NCBI RefSeq assembly: GCF_039909015.1
Contig: NZ_CP150919.1
Span: 3,882,501 to 3,946,500 of the forward strand
From: Pseudomonas grandcourensis
GTDB lineage: Bacteria > Pseudomonadota > Gammaproteobacteria > Pseudomonadales > Pseudomonadaceae
Length of the DNA stretch: 64,000 nt
Reading direction: 5' to 3'
The notes under the pieces are model-generated. The model did no database searches, was not told the DNA's origin, and worked only from the letters and a program-made list of their open reading frames with translations. Of this stretch, positions 16,325 through 24,254 are shown in pieces. How positions within the stretch are numbered: the stretch's first letter is position 1; the number at the start of each line of letters is the position of its first letter. The translations under genes and the position numbers were made by a program.

Positions 16325-17989
16325 ATGGCGTACTACCGCACTCCTCACGACGTGACCACTCTGCCTGCCTGGCAAGCGTTGAATGACCACCGCCAAGCCA
16401 TGCAGGATTTCAGCATGCGCGAAGCCTTCAATGCCGATCCGCAGCGTTTTACTCAATTCACCCTCAGCAGCTGCGGCCTGTTTCTCGACTATTCGAAAAA
16501 CCTGATCAACGCCGAGACCCGCAATCTGCTGGTGGGCCTGGCCAACGAAGTCGACCTCAAGGGCGCGATCAAATCGCTGTTCGATGGCGAAATCGTCAAC
16601 TCTTCCGAAGGTCGTCCGGCCCTGCACACGGCCCTGCGCCGCCCGGTCGGCGACAAGCTGTCGTTCAACGGCGTCAACGTGATGCCCGAAGTGCACAAGG
16701 TGCTGAACCAGATCACCGACCTCGTCGGCCGTATCCACGACGGTCTGTGGCGCGGCTACACCGAGAAGCCGATCACCGACGTGGTGAACATCGGCATCGG
16801 CGGCTCCTTCCTCGGCCCTGAGCTGGTGTCCGAAGCCTTGCTGTCTTACGCCCAGAAAGGCGTGCGTTGCCATTACCTGGCGAACATCGACGGCAGCGAA
16901 TTCCACGAACTGGCCATGAAGCTGCGCGCCGAGACCACGCTGTTCATCGTCTCGTCGAAATCCTTCAACACCCTCGAAACCCTGAAGAACGCCCAAGCCG
17001 CCCGTGCCTGGTATCTGGCCCAGGGTGGTTCGGAAGCCGAGCTGTATCGCCACTTCATCGCGGTATCGAGCAACAACGCCGCCGCTGTGGCGTTCGGCAT
17101 CCGCGAAGAAAACATCTTCCCGATGTGGGACTGGGTCGGCGGGCGCTACTCGCTGTGGTCGGCCATCGGTTTGCCGATTGCCCTGGCCATCGGCATGTCG
17201 AACTTCAAGGAATTGCTGTCCGGTGCCTACACCATGGACCAGCACTTCCAGAGCGCGCCGTTCGAACAGAACATGCCGGTGCTGCTGGCCTTGCTCGGCG
17301 TGTGGTACGGCAACTTCTGGGGCGCGCAAAGCCACGCGATCCTGCCGTACGATCACTACCTGCGTAACATCACCAAGCACCTGCAACAGCTGGACATGGA
17401 ATCCAACGGCAAGAGCGTGCGCCAGGACGGCAAGCCAGTGTCCACCGACACCGGGCCGGTGATTTGGGGCGGCGTCGGCTGCAACGGTCAGCACGCCTAC
17501 CACCAGTTGCTGCACCAGGGCACCCAACTGATCCCGGCCGACTTCATCGTGCCGATCGTCAGCTTCAACCCGGTGTCCGACCACCACCAGTGGCTGTACG
17601 CCAACTGCCTGTCGCAGAGCCAGGCGCTGATGCTCGGCAAGACCCTGCCCGAGGCCGAAGCCGAACTGCGCGACAAAGGCATGAGCGAAGACGATGTACA
17701 GAAACTCGCGCCGCACAAGGTGATCCCGGGCAACCGTCCGAGCAACACCCTGGTGGTCGAGCGCATCAGCCCGCGTCGCCTCGGCGCACTGGTGGCGATG
17801 TACGAGCACAAAGTCTTCGTGCAAAGCGTGATATGGGGCATCAATGCCTTCGACCAGTGGGGTGTGGAGCTGGGCAAAGAGCTGGGCAAAGGCGTCTACA
17901 ACCGCCTGGTCGGCAGCGAAGAAACCCCGGCGGACGATGCCTCGACCCAAGGCCTGATCAACTACTTCCGCGGCCGTCACCGCGGTTGA
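16325..17989 (+). CDS. pgi: Glucose-6-phosphate isomerase
   Basis: This full-length, 554-residue isomerase interconverts glucose 6-phosphate and fructose 6-phosphate in the cytoplasm. Recognised segments are [35 protein letters not shown], the PGI signature [16 protein letters not shown] (about residue 268), [19 protein letters not shown] with the catalytic His, and [22 protein letters not shown] with the catalytic Lys. The ATG at 16325 (AAGGAA upstream) gives the usual start [10 protein letters not shown]. It is the third gene after the APC permease. Pseudomonads lack phosphofructokinase, so fructose 6-phosphate released by a SIS-type deaminase would need Pgi to enter the Entner-Doudoroff route. 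That explains an isomerase in this island. Whether this is the only pgi copy cannot be told from the window. Confidence 0.96.
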   Translation: MAYYRTPHDVTTLPAWQALNDHRQAMQDFSMREAFNADPQRFTQFTLSSCGLFLDYSKNLINAETRNLLVGLANEVDLKGAIKSLFDGEIVNSSEGRPALHTALRRPVGDKLSFNGVNVMPEVHKVLNQITDLVGRIHDGLWRGYTEKPITDVVNIGIGGSFLGPELVSEALLSYAQKGVRCHYLANIDGSEFHELAMKLRAETTLFIVSSKSFNTLETLKNAQAARAWYLAQGGSEAELYRHFIAVSSNNAAAVAFGIREENIFPMWDWVGGRYSLWSAIGLPIALAIGMSNFKELLSGAYTMDQHFQSAPFEQNMPVLLALLGVWYGNFWGAQSHAILPYDHYLRNITKHLQQLDMESNGKSVRQDGKPVSTDTGPVIWGGVGCNGQHAYHQLLHQGTQLIPADFIVPIVSFNPVSDHHQWLYANCLSQSQALMLGKTLPEAEAELRDKGMSEDDVQKLAPHKVIPGNRPSNTLVVERISPRRLGALVAMYEHKVFVQSVIWGINAFDQWGVELGKELGKGVYNRLVGSEETPADDASTQGLINYFRGRHRG

Positions 17990-18533
17990 TGCCCATACAG
18001 CCCTTATAGGAGCAGTGCTACCGATGATGCGTTTGCCATGCAATATTTAAATTGACCGGCTCAACGCCATCGCCAAAAAGCTCGCTCCTAAAGGCGGTTG
18101 GCCAACGTAAAGACGGCCATTGCAGTGGAATCCAACCGCTCCAGCGATGAGCTCCCTAAGCGACAGCCACGGTGAATACGCGAACAATCCACGGAGTCGC
18201 GAGTATCGTCTCCGCAGAGATCAGCAACAGATCCTCCGTAACATTTAGCACCGCAACCATCACTTCACCGAGCGGTAGGTTTCTGATCGTGGAGCGGTGG
18301 TCTTGGCGATTGTGGGTAGGGACTATCAAGCAAACGCGGGAACGATCTGCATTGTCTCGGCAGATAACCGGCAAGCGTTTGACAATGCAGTCGCGGCTAC
18401 GACGGCATGCTGAGAGTCAAAATAAAATTCAAACGAGTAACTCTGAGCAGACGTGGGGTTTCACCTCTGCCCTATGCTGCTCGTCGTAGCCGAGCTATGG
18501 GGCGATGGCCGCCCTTCGCGACGGGCAGAAAAC
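17990..18533. other. Non-coding region between pgi and the IS1182-type element
   Basis: No convincing gene was seen. An AGGAGC near 18008 and a GCTCGCTCCT near 18082 face each other and resemble a decayed pair of Pseudomonas REP-type sequences. A 72-codon minus-strand frame (18156-18374) has no ribosome-binding site and no recognisable family. Confidence 0.3.
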
Positions 18534-18537
18534 GGCC
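18496..18537 (+). repeat. Left half of an intergenic repeat split by the IS1182-type element
   Basis: The sequence GCCCTTCGCGACGGGCAGAAAACGGCC, spread over 18510-18537, continues after the insertion as AGAAGCAGCCGTCCACTCC (20199-20217). Joined at GGCC, the two halves restore, in inverse orientation, the repeat seen at 28160-28220. Confidence 0.55.
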
Positions 18538-20198
18538 CAGAGTGTGTAAAAACGCCTTCGCGAACACTTGCTATGATTTCTGAGGATTTCATCGCAGGGA
18601 TCGCCCATGAAGCGCTTTATCCAAGGTGAACATCGAGGCCAAGGCACCTTACTTCCCGAGAGCCTCGACGACTACGTCAGCGATACCAATCCGGTGCGCG
18701 TAGTCGACGTCTTCGTCGACGAACTCGACCTGGTCAATCTGGGTTTTGAAGGTGCCATTCCAGCCGATACTGGCCGGCCTGCTTACCACCCCGCATTCTT
18801 GCTGAAGATCTACATCTACGGCTATCTCAACCGCATCCAGTCGAGCCGACGTTTGGAGCGAGAAGCCCAACGCAACGTCGAGCTGATGTGGTTGACCGGG
18901 CGTATGATGCCGGACTTCAAGACCATCGCCAACTTCCGAAAAGACAACAGCAAGGCCATCCGAGGCGTCTGTCGCCAGTTCGTCGTGCTGTGTCAGCAAT
19001 TGGGACTGTTCGGAGAACATCTGGTCGCCATCGATGGCAGCAAATTCAAAGCAGTCAACAACCGCGACCGCAATTTCACCAGCGCCAAACTGAAGCGGCG
19101 AATGGAAGAAATTGAATCGAGCATCAACCGTTACCTGACGGTACTCGATGCTGCCGATCGGCAAGAACCCACAGCTTCCGAGCCAAGTGCCGTGCGGCTG
19201 GAAGATAAAATCGCCAAGCTCAAAACTCAAATGAAGGAGCTTCAAGCGATCGAAATCCAGCTCAATGAATCGCCGGATAAACAGGTCTCACTGACCGATC
19301 CAGACGCCCGTTCCATGATGACGCGCGGCACAGGAATCGTCGGCTACAACGTGCAGACAGCGGTCGATACGCAGCACCATTTGATCGTTGCACATGAGGT
19401 GACCAACGTCGGTTCCGACCGCGATCAACTCAGTTCAATGGCCAAACAGGCCCGCGAGGCCATAGCGTCAGATACGTTGTCGGTGGTGGCAGACCGAGGT
19501 TACTTCAAAAGCGAACAAATCCGGGCCTGTCACGATGCAGGCATCACCGCCTATGTGCCCAAGCCGATGACCTCTGGAGCCAAGGCTGACGGGCGTTTCA
19601 ATAACGATGCCTTCGTCTATGACGCGGCAAAAAAACGAATACATTTGCCCGGCTGGAGAGGCGCTGATCTGGCACTATTCCTACGTTGAAAAAGGCCTGA
19701 AGTTGCATCGTTACTGGAGTTCGAAATGCCAGGGTTGCGTGTTGAAGTCGCAATGCACCCCGAGCACGGAACGACGAGTTGGACGCTGGGAGCATGAAGA
19801 CGTATTGGAGGAGATGCAGCTTCGGCTGAGCAAAGCACCAGAGATGATGCGAGTCCGAAAACGGACGGTTGAGCATCCCTTCGGGACGCTCAAACAATGG
19901 ATGGGTGCGACGCACTTCCTGGCGCGAAAGCTGGCTGGGGTGAGTACGGAGATGAGCTTGAACGTGCTCGCCTACAACATGAAACGGGTGATGAAATCAT
20001 GGGTGCTAACGGTTTGATGACGGCACTGTCGGCCTAAAAAGGCTGATGTTGGACCATCCCAGAAGCTGTAAAAACGGCGTTGACGTGTTCCAGGTCGCGA
20101 CTGATGCGATCCGCGGCATTGACTACGCAATCGCTCAGTCAACGAACGTCGATGATCGAAAGCAATGAGGTCATGAGCGTTTTTACACACTCTGGGCC
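18534..20198 (+). mobile_element. IS1182-family insertion sequence with GGCC target duplication
   Basis: The element proper spans 18538-20194. Its 17-bp perfect inverted repeats are CAGAGTGTGTAAAAACG at the left end and its complement at 20178-20194. The flanking GGCC (18534-18537 and 20195-20198) is a four-base target duplication. The single transposase gene is of the IS1182 (DDE) type but frameshifted. About 160 bp of non-coding sequence follow the gene. The element is inserted inside the same kind of intergenic repeat as the IS1111-type element 9 kb upstream. Confidence 0.85.
18607..20017 (+). pseudogene. IS1182-family transposase, frameshifted
   Basis: The first frame runs from 18607 to 19689. 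It contains the N-terminal DUF772-like domain (DTGRPAYHPAFLLKIYIYGYL), the catalytic LVAIDGSKFKAVNN and the transposase core VVADRGYFKSEQI. At seven A residues (19629-19635) the meaningful frame shifts by +1 to one that continues NEYICPAGEALIWHYS, a Cys-rich SKCQGC...LKSQC segment and ERRVGRWEHEDVLEEM, with a VEHPFGTLKQWMG end (stop at 20017). With six A residues the reading would be continuous. One extra A, by mutation or sequencing error, breaks the gene; the shift is the wrong direction for the usual -1 programmed slippage. Confidence 0.85.
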
Positions 20199-20315
20199 AG
20201 AAGCAGCCGTCCACTCCATCAAGAACACACGATTGATGCATTTACTGATTCACCATGGGGTGACAGAAATGGGCTACCTTATTGACCCATTTACTCGTAG
20301 CTCAGGGAGAGCGCC

Positions 20316-20741
20316 ATGTCTGTGGAAATCCAGCTTTCGGAAAATGCGACTGATGCAGAGCGTCTAGGAATTTTGAGTCCATTACTGGCCCATAACCTTT
20401 CCAACGGTGGGGACGACGCCCATGAGACATTTGCCCTGTTGCTACGCGACCCTGACAGTAACGAAGTTATAGGCGGGCTGTACGGCAAGGTCTCCTATCA
20501 ATGGCTGCTCATTGATCTTGTCAGCGTTCCCGAGTCGATGCGTGGCCAAGGTATCGGAGAACGGCTAATGCGCATGGCCGAAGATATCGCCAAGAAAAAG
20601 AACTGCACTGGCATCTGGCTGGAGACCTTCAGCTTTCAGGCACCAGGCTTTTATCAAAAACTGGGCTATAGCGAATTCGGACGCCTGGCAGACTATCCAC
20701 CGGGACATACGCGGCTCTATTTTCAGAAGCTCTTGCGCTGA
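20316..20741 (+). CDS. GNAT family N-acetyltransferase
   Basis: The 141-residue cytoplasmic protein has the GNAT fold. The acetyl-CoA-binding motif A is LVSVPESMRGQGIGERLMRMAE (about residues 69-90), with the R/Q-x-x-G-x-G/A pattern RGQGIG, followed by a C-terminal FYQKLGYSEFGRLADYP segment. The DLVSVPES and LETFSFQAPGFYQKLGY stretches are common in small bacterial GNATs of unknown substrate. GGGAGAG precedes the start. It stands alone between the insertion sequence and a convergent amidase gene, so context gives no clue to the acetyl acceptor. Confidence 0.88.
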   Translation: MSVEIQLSENATDAERLGILSPLLAHNLSNGGDDAHETFALLLRDPDSNEVIGGLYGKVSYQWLLIDLVSVPESMRGQGIGERLMRMAEDIAKKKNCTGIWLETFSFQAPGFYQKLGYSEFGRLADYPPGHTRLYFQKLLR

Positions 20742-21045
20742 CAACGTTTTGATCTTTGCCCGATTAGCTGCTTCATGGCACACCACAATCGGCTAATTTC
20801 AGCCAACGCTGCTATTGGTCGAGAGCGGGCAAAATCCGGGCAACATCAACAGCTCAAAAACGCCCAATCACCAAAAAAAAGAGCGCCTACCCAGCGCCAA
20901 TTTTTCCTTCGCTGTACGCAGGTTGGCAAACCGGGATCGGGAAACTGGCAGACCCGAAGTTCTCCCGCGTGCTGCATCCCCAAAAACGCTCGCCCATCTG
21001 CTGCCGGTTTTATACGTTCGCACGACCCATTGGGCAATTGAATGA
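20742..21045. other. Convergent intergenic region between GNAT and amidase genes
   Basis: No gene was seen. On the minus strand a GCGC-rich short stem (about 20883-20898) is followed by eight T residues (complement of the A-run near 20874-20881). This could be a weak terminator for the amidase operon, about 150 bp past its stop. The rest shows no recognised feature. Confidence 0.35.
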
Positions 21046-21873
21046 TTACCCCGGAATGACGCTGACTGTGTTGGCAACGCCGTCTTCGCTAGAGGTCCGT
21101 TCGACGCCCAGTGGAGTGGCACGTCGGTCGCGTAAATAGCGATAACTTTTTCGGCTTTCTTCAATCCTCCTGCGGTCCAGCGTGACGCTGACAGGATGTC
21201 CGTCGGTGGACTCGACCAACACGTTTCCAAACGGATCAACGGCGACACTCTCGCCAGCAAACGACAGGCCCTTGCCTTCACCAATCCGGTTCACCAGAAC
21301 GGCAAAACATTGGTTTTCCGTGGCGCGGGTGATCACGGCGCGACGGTGTACCGGGCCGTAGGGGTCCATATTGCCGTCCAGCACCAGGATGAGGTCGGCG
21401 TCCAACAGGGCCAGCGAGCGGGCAGTCTCCGGAAACTCGATGTCGTAGCAAATGAGCATGCCCACGCGTAACGAGGCAATTTCACACACCGCGTACTGCG
21501 AGCCGGCATCGAAAACGCCCCAGTCCGTATCGGGCCAGAGATGAGTCTTGCGGTATTTGAGAGCAATGCGCCCCGATCCATCGACCAGCAACGCGGTGTT
21601 ATACGCCCGCCCGTCAGCCACCTCGCAAAAACCGAAAGCGATGGCGGTATTGCTATTGCGTGCCGCCTCCTGAATGAGTCGGATGGGCTTGCCACGGGTC
21701 GTCAGCCCAACGGTGCCAATCTCATCCTTGGTTGGAAAACCTGAGAGCGTCGTTTCCGGAAACACGATTAAATCCGTATCGATCGGAGCATTGCGGATCA
21801 TTGACAGCATGTTGCTCAGGTTGATCTCGAGCTGTGCGTCCGCGATGGGCAGTTGTGCCAGCAAAATGTTCAT
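21046..21873 (-). CDS. Carbon-nitrogen hydrolase (nitrilase superfamily amidase)
   Basis: The 275-residue protein has the complete nitrilase-superfamily triad: Glu40 in VFPETTLSGFP, Lys109 in KYRKTHLWP and Cys142 in MLICYDIEFPE. It would hydrolyse an amide or carbamoyl C-N bond to an acid and ammonia. The ATG at 21873 is chosen over an upstream start at 21936 because ATGGAGG lies directly before it and the protein then begins with the usual MNILLAQLPI strand. It is last in a minus-strand series with the M24 hydrolase, prenyl synthase and APC permease genes, so it probably acts on the imported compound or a peptide-like product of the M24 enzyme. Confidence 0.9.
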   Translation of the reverse strand: MNILLAQLPIADAQLEINLSNMLSMIRNAPIDTDLIVFPETTLSGFPTKDEIGTVGLTTRGKPIRLIQEAARNSNTAIAFGFCEVADGRAYNTALLVDGSGRIALKYRKTHLWPDTDWGVFDAGSQYAVCEIASLRVGMLICYDIEFPETARSLALLDADLILVLDGNMDPYGPVHRRAVITRATENQCFAVLVNRIGEGKGLSFAGESVAVDPFGNVLVESTDGHPVSVTLDRRRIEESRKSYRYLRDRRATPLGVERTSSEDGVANTVSVIPG

Positions 21874-21952
21874 GGGGGCCTCCATAAAAAAGGGCACCGC
21901 ACCTGGGTCGATGGGAGCGGTGCCCTGAAACATCAAACAGTGCGACTAGCGA

Positions 21953-23170
21953 TCAGAACCAGAAAACGGGGGTCGTCGTCAGCAACTCGATTCCGGTCCG
22001 GGTGACGATAAAGTTCTGCTCCCACCCAACGCTGCCGACACCTTTTCGCGTCATGAAGGACTCCCCGGAGGCGACCATCCCCTCTTCGAAAATATCATCT
22101 GCCGTGACCGAGTCCCGGTTGATGATCGGGTGTTCCCACATGGAGCCGTTGCCGTGGCCAAAGTACGGCCATTGCTTGGCGGCCAGATCCTCTTCTTCGG
22201 CCACCCGTGCCTGCACACGTTCGGCCTCGCCCACCACGTCGAGCACCCGGGCGCCGTGTTTCACGGAGTTCATCACCGCCTCCGTGATGGCGTAAGAGTC
22301 GATCAGCAGCGAGCGCTGCTCCGAGGTGGGCTTGCCGCCGCAGACCAGCGAGCGTCCGGGGTCGAGCCAGTACCCTTGATGCGTGGGCCCATAGATCCAG
22401 GTCCTGACCATATCGCCCTTGCTCGGCGCGCCCATGGAATACCCGTACATGGGGTCACGCTCGAAGAACTGACTGTCCTCGTCGTTGCCGAAGTTCACTG
22501 GAATCCGCAGCCAGCCTCCCCCGCGACGCGTAAGTTCATAAGCGCCCTCTGCCGCCGCCTCGGCTGCAGTCTTGCCCGCGTAAAGGCTGTCGCACACGCG
22601 GTACAAGGCGCTGGAGACCATCTGCCCCGCTTCGCGAAACATGTCCAGCTCTCGCGGGCTCTTGATCCGGCGGCAACGGCGGATCAAGTTATCGTCATAC
22701 TCGAACTGGATACCCGGCGTCTGTTCCGCGAGCTGCCTGGCGTACTTCATCGGCAGATTATCGGACCCGACGAACACGACGCTGCGATGCGGCTTGCGCG
22801 CGTTCAGAGCCTTGGCGACGCTGCTGATCGGGTCGTCACTGAAGAAATAATCGCCGCAGCGCACCATACGACGACGCACTGTCGCCACGTCGGCATGCAG
22901 TTCAGGTTTCTTTCCAGGCTCCAATATCACACAGCAGAAACCTCGTGCGTTCCAGATTGGAGAATCCGGTTCCTGGCCAGAGTGTTCCGACCAGAAGTTG
23001 GTCAGCCAAAGTGTTTCCATGGCCCGCTCATAATGGCCGGCTGTCTTTCCCCAGACAATGGCCAGCTCATAACCCTGCCGGCGCATTTCATCTTCCACTT
23101 TTTTCCAGCGACCCTCATATTCATCCACTGGAAAATAACCGTCAGGGTAATTCATTCTTTCGATTGTCAT
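21953..23170 (-). CDS. M24 family (Xaa-Pro aminopeptidase/creatinase-like) hydrolase
   Basis: The 405-residue protein has a creatinase-type N-terminal domain (about 1-165) and a pita-bread M24 domain (about 170-400). The domain keeps several metal-site positions of aminopeptidases: GYWLDPGRSL (second Asp), YFGHGNG (His), VASGES and GWEQNF (two Glu). The usual first Asp, eleven residues before the conserved Asp, is Ile instead (WIYGPTHQGYWLD, about residues 255-267). This suggests an altered or absent two-metal centre, as in creatinase. ATG 23170 is preferred over GTG 23173 because of the GAGGT spacing. An AAAAACAA motif and an 18-bp palindrome (23274-23291) lie upstream. The substrate is unknown; C-N bond cleavage of a small amino compound is likely. 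Confidence 0.85.
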   Translation of the reverse strand: MTIERMNYPDGYFPVDEYEGRWKKVEDEMRRQGYELAIVWGKTAGHYERAMETLWLTNFWSEHSGQEPDSPIWNARGFCCVILEPGKKPELHADVATVRRRMVRCGDYFFSDDPISSVAKALNARKPHRSVVFVGSDNLPMKYARQLAEQTPGIQFEYDDNLIRRCRRIKSPRELDMFREAGQMVSSALYRVCDSLYAGKTAAEAAAEGAYELTRRGGGWLRIPVNFGNDEDSQFFERDPMYGYSMGAPSKGDMVRTWIYGPTHQGYWLDPGRSLVCGGKPTSEQRSLLIDSYAITEAVMNSVKHGARVLDVVGEAERVQARVAEEEDLAAKQWPYFGHGNGSMWEHPIINRDSVTADDIFEEGMVASGESFMTRKGVGSVGWEQNFIVTRTGIELLTTTPVFWF

Positions 23171-23187
23171 CACGATTACCTCAATCT

Positions 23188-23195
23188 TTGTTTTT
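23188..23195 (-). promoter_or_regulatory. Hfq/Crc CA motif before the M24 gene
   Basis: The minus strand reads AAAAACAA, a perfect AAnAAnAA, a few bases upstream of TTGAGG. This fits catabolite repression of a peripheral catabolic gene, by analogy with known Hfq/Crc targets. Confidence 0.5.
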
Positions 23196-23273
23196 ATACA
23201 TAAGTGCGCCGAATACTGATCAGCGTTCGAGCGCCGTAGCCGTCATATTCAGCCCATGACGGGAGAATTCAAA

Positions 23274-23291
23274 TACTGCAAATCTGCACTA
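23274..23291. promoter_or_regulatory. Palindromic operator candidate upstream of the M24 gene
   Basis: TACTGC-N6-GCACTA, a near-perfect inverted repeat, shares most of 22 positions with the perfect repeat at 25860-25877 upstream of the APC gene. In both, the reading toward the regulated gene is TAGTGCAGATT(T/A)GCA(G/C)TATT. The LuxR protein encoded at 25885 is the likely binder. Confidence 0.6.
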
Positions 23292-23335
23292 TTGCTATCG
23301 TTGTTAAATTAACGAAGGAACGAACGTTCGTATCG

Positions 23336-24238
23336 CTAGAGATCGCGTTCCACGACAACATGTGCAAGTTGTCGAAGTGCATCGGCTTCCGGGCCAAATG
23401 CATCCAGTGCCATTAACGCCCCCAGCTGAAGTTGCCAGGCATAATGCCGCGCCCCCTCCAATCCCAATGAAGAAACAGCGGTGGACTTGTCAGCGTGCTG
23501 GTCCACGTGAACCGCTTTCCCCAGGGCAACCCGATCTCCGACGACATCCAGAATGTCGTCGCGCACTTGAAAGGCTCTGCCGATCTGTTCGGCGTATTTT
23601 CTCAAGGCCACGAAGCGATTCGTTTCCACGGTTGCTCCACTTGCCATTGCGCCCAGCACGACGCTGGCCTCGATCAATGCGCCGGTTTTCAAACGCTGCA
23701 TTTCGGCGACTTGCTCCAGAGTCGGTCGGGCACCAGCCAGCACTATGTCGAGAAACTGGCCGCCTGCAAGACCGGCGGGGCCAGCCGCCCTGGCCATGAC
23801 CGCCACCATTTGCAGCCGAATCCCGGCACTCACCGCTGATGGTTGCGCCAACGATTCGAACGCCAGTGCCTGCAAGGCATCCCCCGCGATCAAGGCCGTA
23901 CTCTCGCCGTAGGCCACATGCAACGCTGGCTTCCCTCGACGAACGAGCGCGTCGTCCAGTGCCGGAAGATCGTCGTGTATCAAGGAATAGGCGTGCATCA
24001 GCTCCACCGCGCAAGCGACACCGTCCGCAGCGTCAAACTGCCCTCCCATGGCTTCACACGCACTGTAAGCGAGCATTGGCCGCAAGCATTTACCCGGTTC
24101 AAATACGCCGTAAGTCATGGCGTTATACAGTTTCTCCAGTGAAGGACTGGCGTGTGTCAGTAGTTCCCGTAATCCATTGTCCAGTCGAGCGCGAAGTATC
24201 AGATATCTTTCGTTGTCCACGGCTTTATGTATTCGCAT
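23336..24238 (-). CDS. Polyprenyl diphosphate synthase (farnesyl diphosphate synthase, IspA-like)
   Basis: The 300-residue class I trans-prenyltransferase has both Asp-rich metal-binding motifs: HDDLPALDD (DDX4D type, near residue 88) and DDILDVVGD (near 225). It also has the KCLRPML substrate-binding segment and the QHADKST loop. Such enzymes condense isopentenyl diphosphate with allylic diphosphates to C10-C20 products. The housekeeping ispA usually sits with xseB and dxs; here the gene follows an APC permease by 16 bases in a transport and hydrolase island, so it is a paralogue with a special role. Several family-typical residues differ (ALVRRGKP instead of DDLRRGKP), so chain length or activity may be altered. 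ATG 24238 is preferred to GTG 24241. Confidence 0.88.
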   Translation of the reverse strand: MRIHKAVDNERYLILRARLDNGLRELLTHASPSLEKLYNAMTYGVFEPGKCLRPMLAYSACEAMGGQFDAADGVACAVELMHAYSLIHDDLPALDDALVRRGKPALHVAYGESTALIAGDALQALAFESLAQPSAVSAGIRLQMVAVMARAAGPAGLAGGQFLDIVLAGARPTLEQVAEMQRLKTGALIEASVVLGAMASGATVETNRFVALRKYAEQIGRAFQVRDDILDVVGDRVALGKAVHVDQHADKSTAVSSLGLEGARHYAWQLQLGALMALDAFGPEADALRQLAHVVVERDL

Positions 24239-24254
24239 CACCGGCTCGCCAGAT

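Noticed and set aside
16193-18043. 616-codon minus-strand frame over pgi
   Set aside because: Pgi is unmistakable on the plus strand; the opposite frame has no domain and its composition is typical of antisense frames.
18156-18374. 72-codon minus-strand frame between pgi and the IS1182-type element
   Set aside because: No ribosome-binding site and no recognisable family; the region looks like decayed intergenic DNA.
19621-19640. Programmed -1 frameshift in the IS1182 transposase
   Set aside because: Joining the two frames needs +1 (or loss of one A), not -1, so the standard slippery mechanism does not fit.
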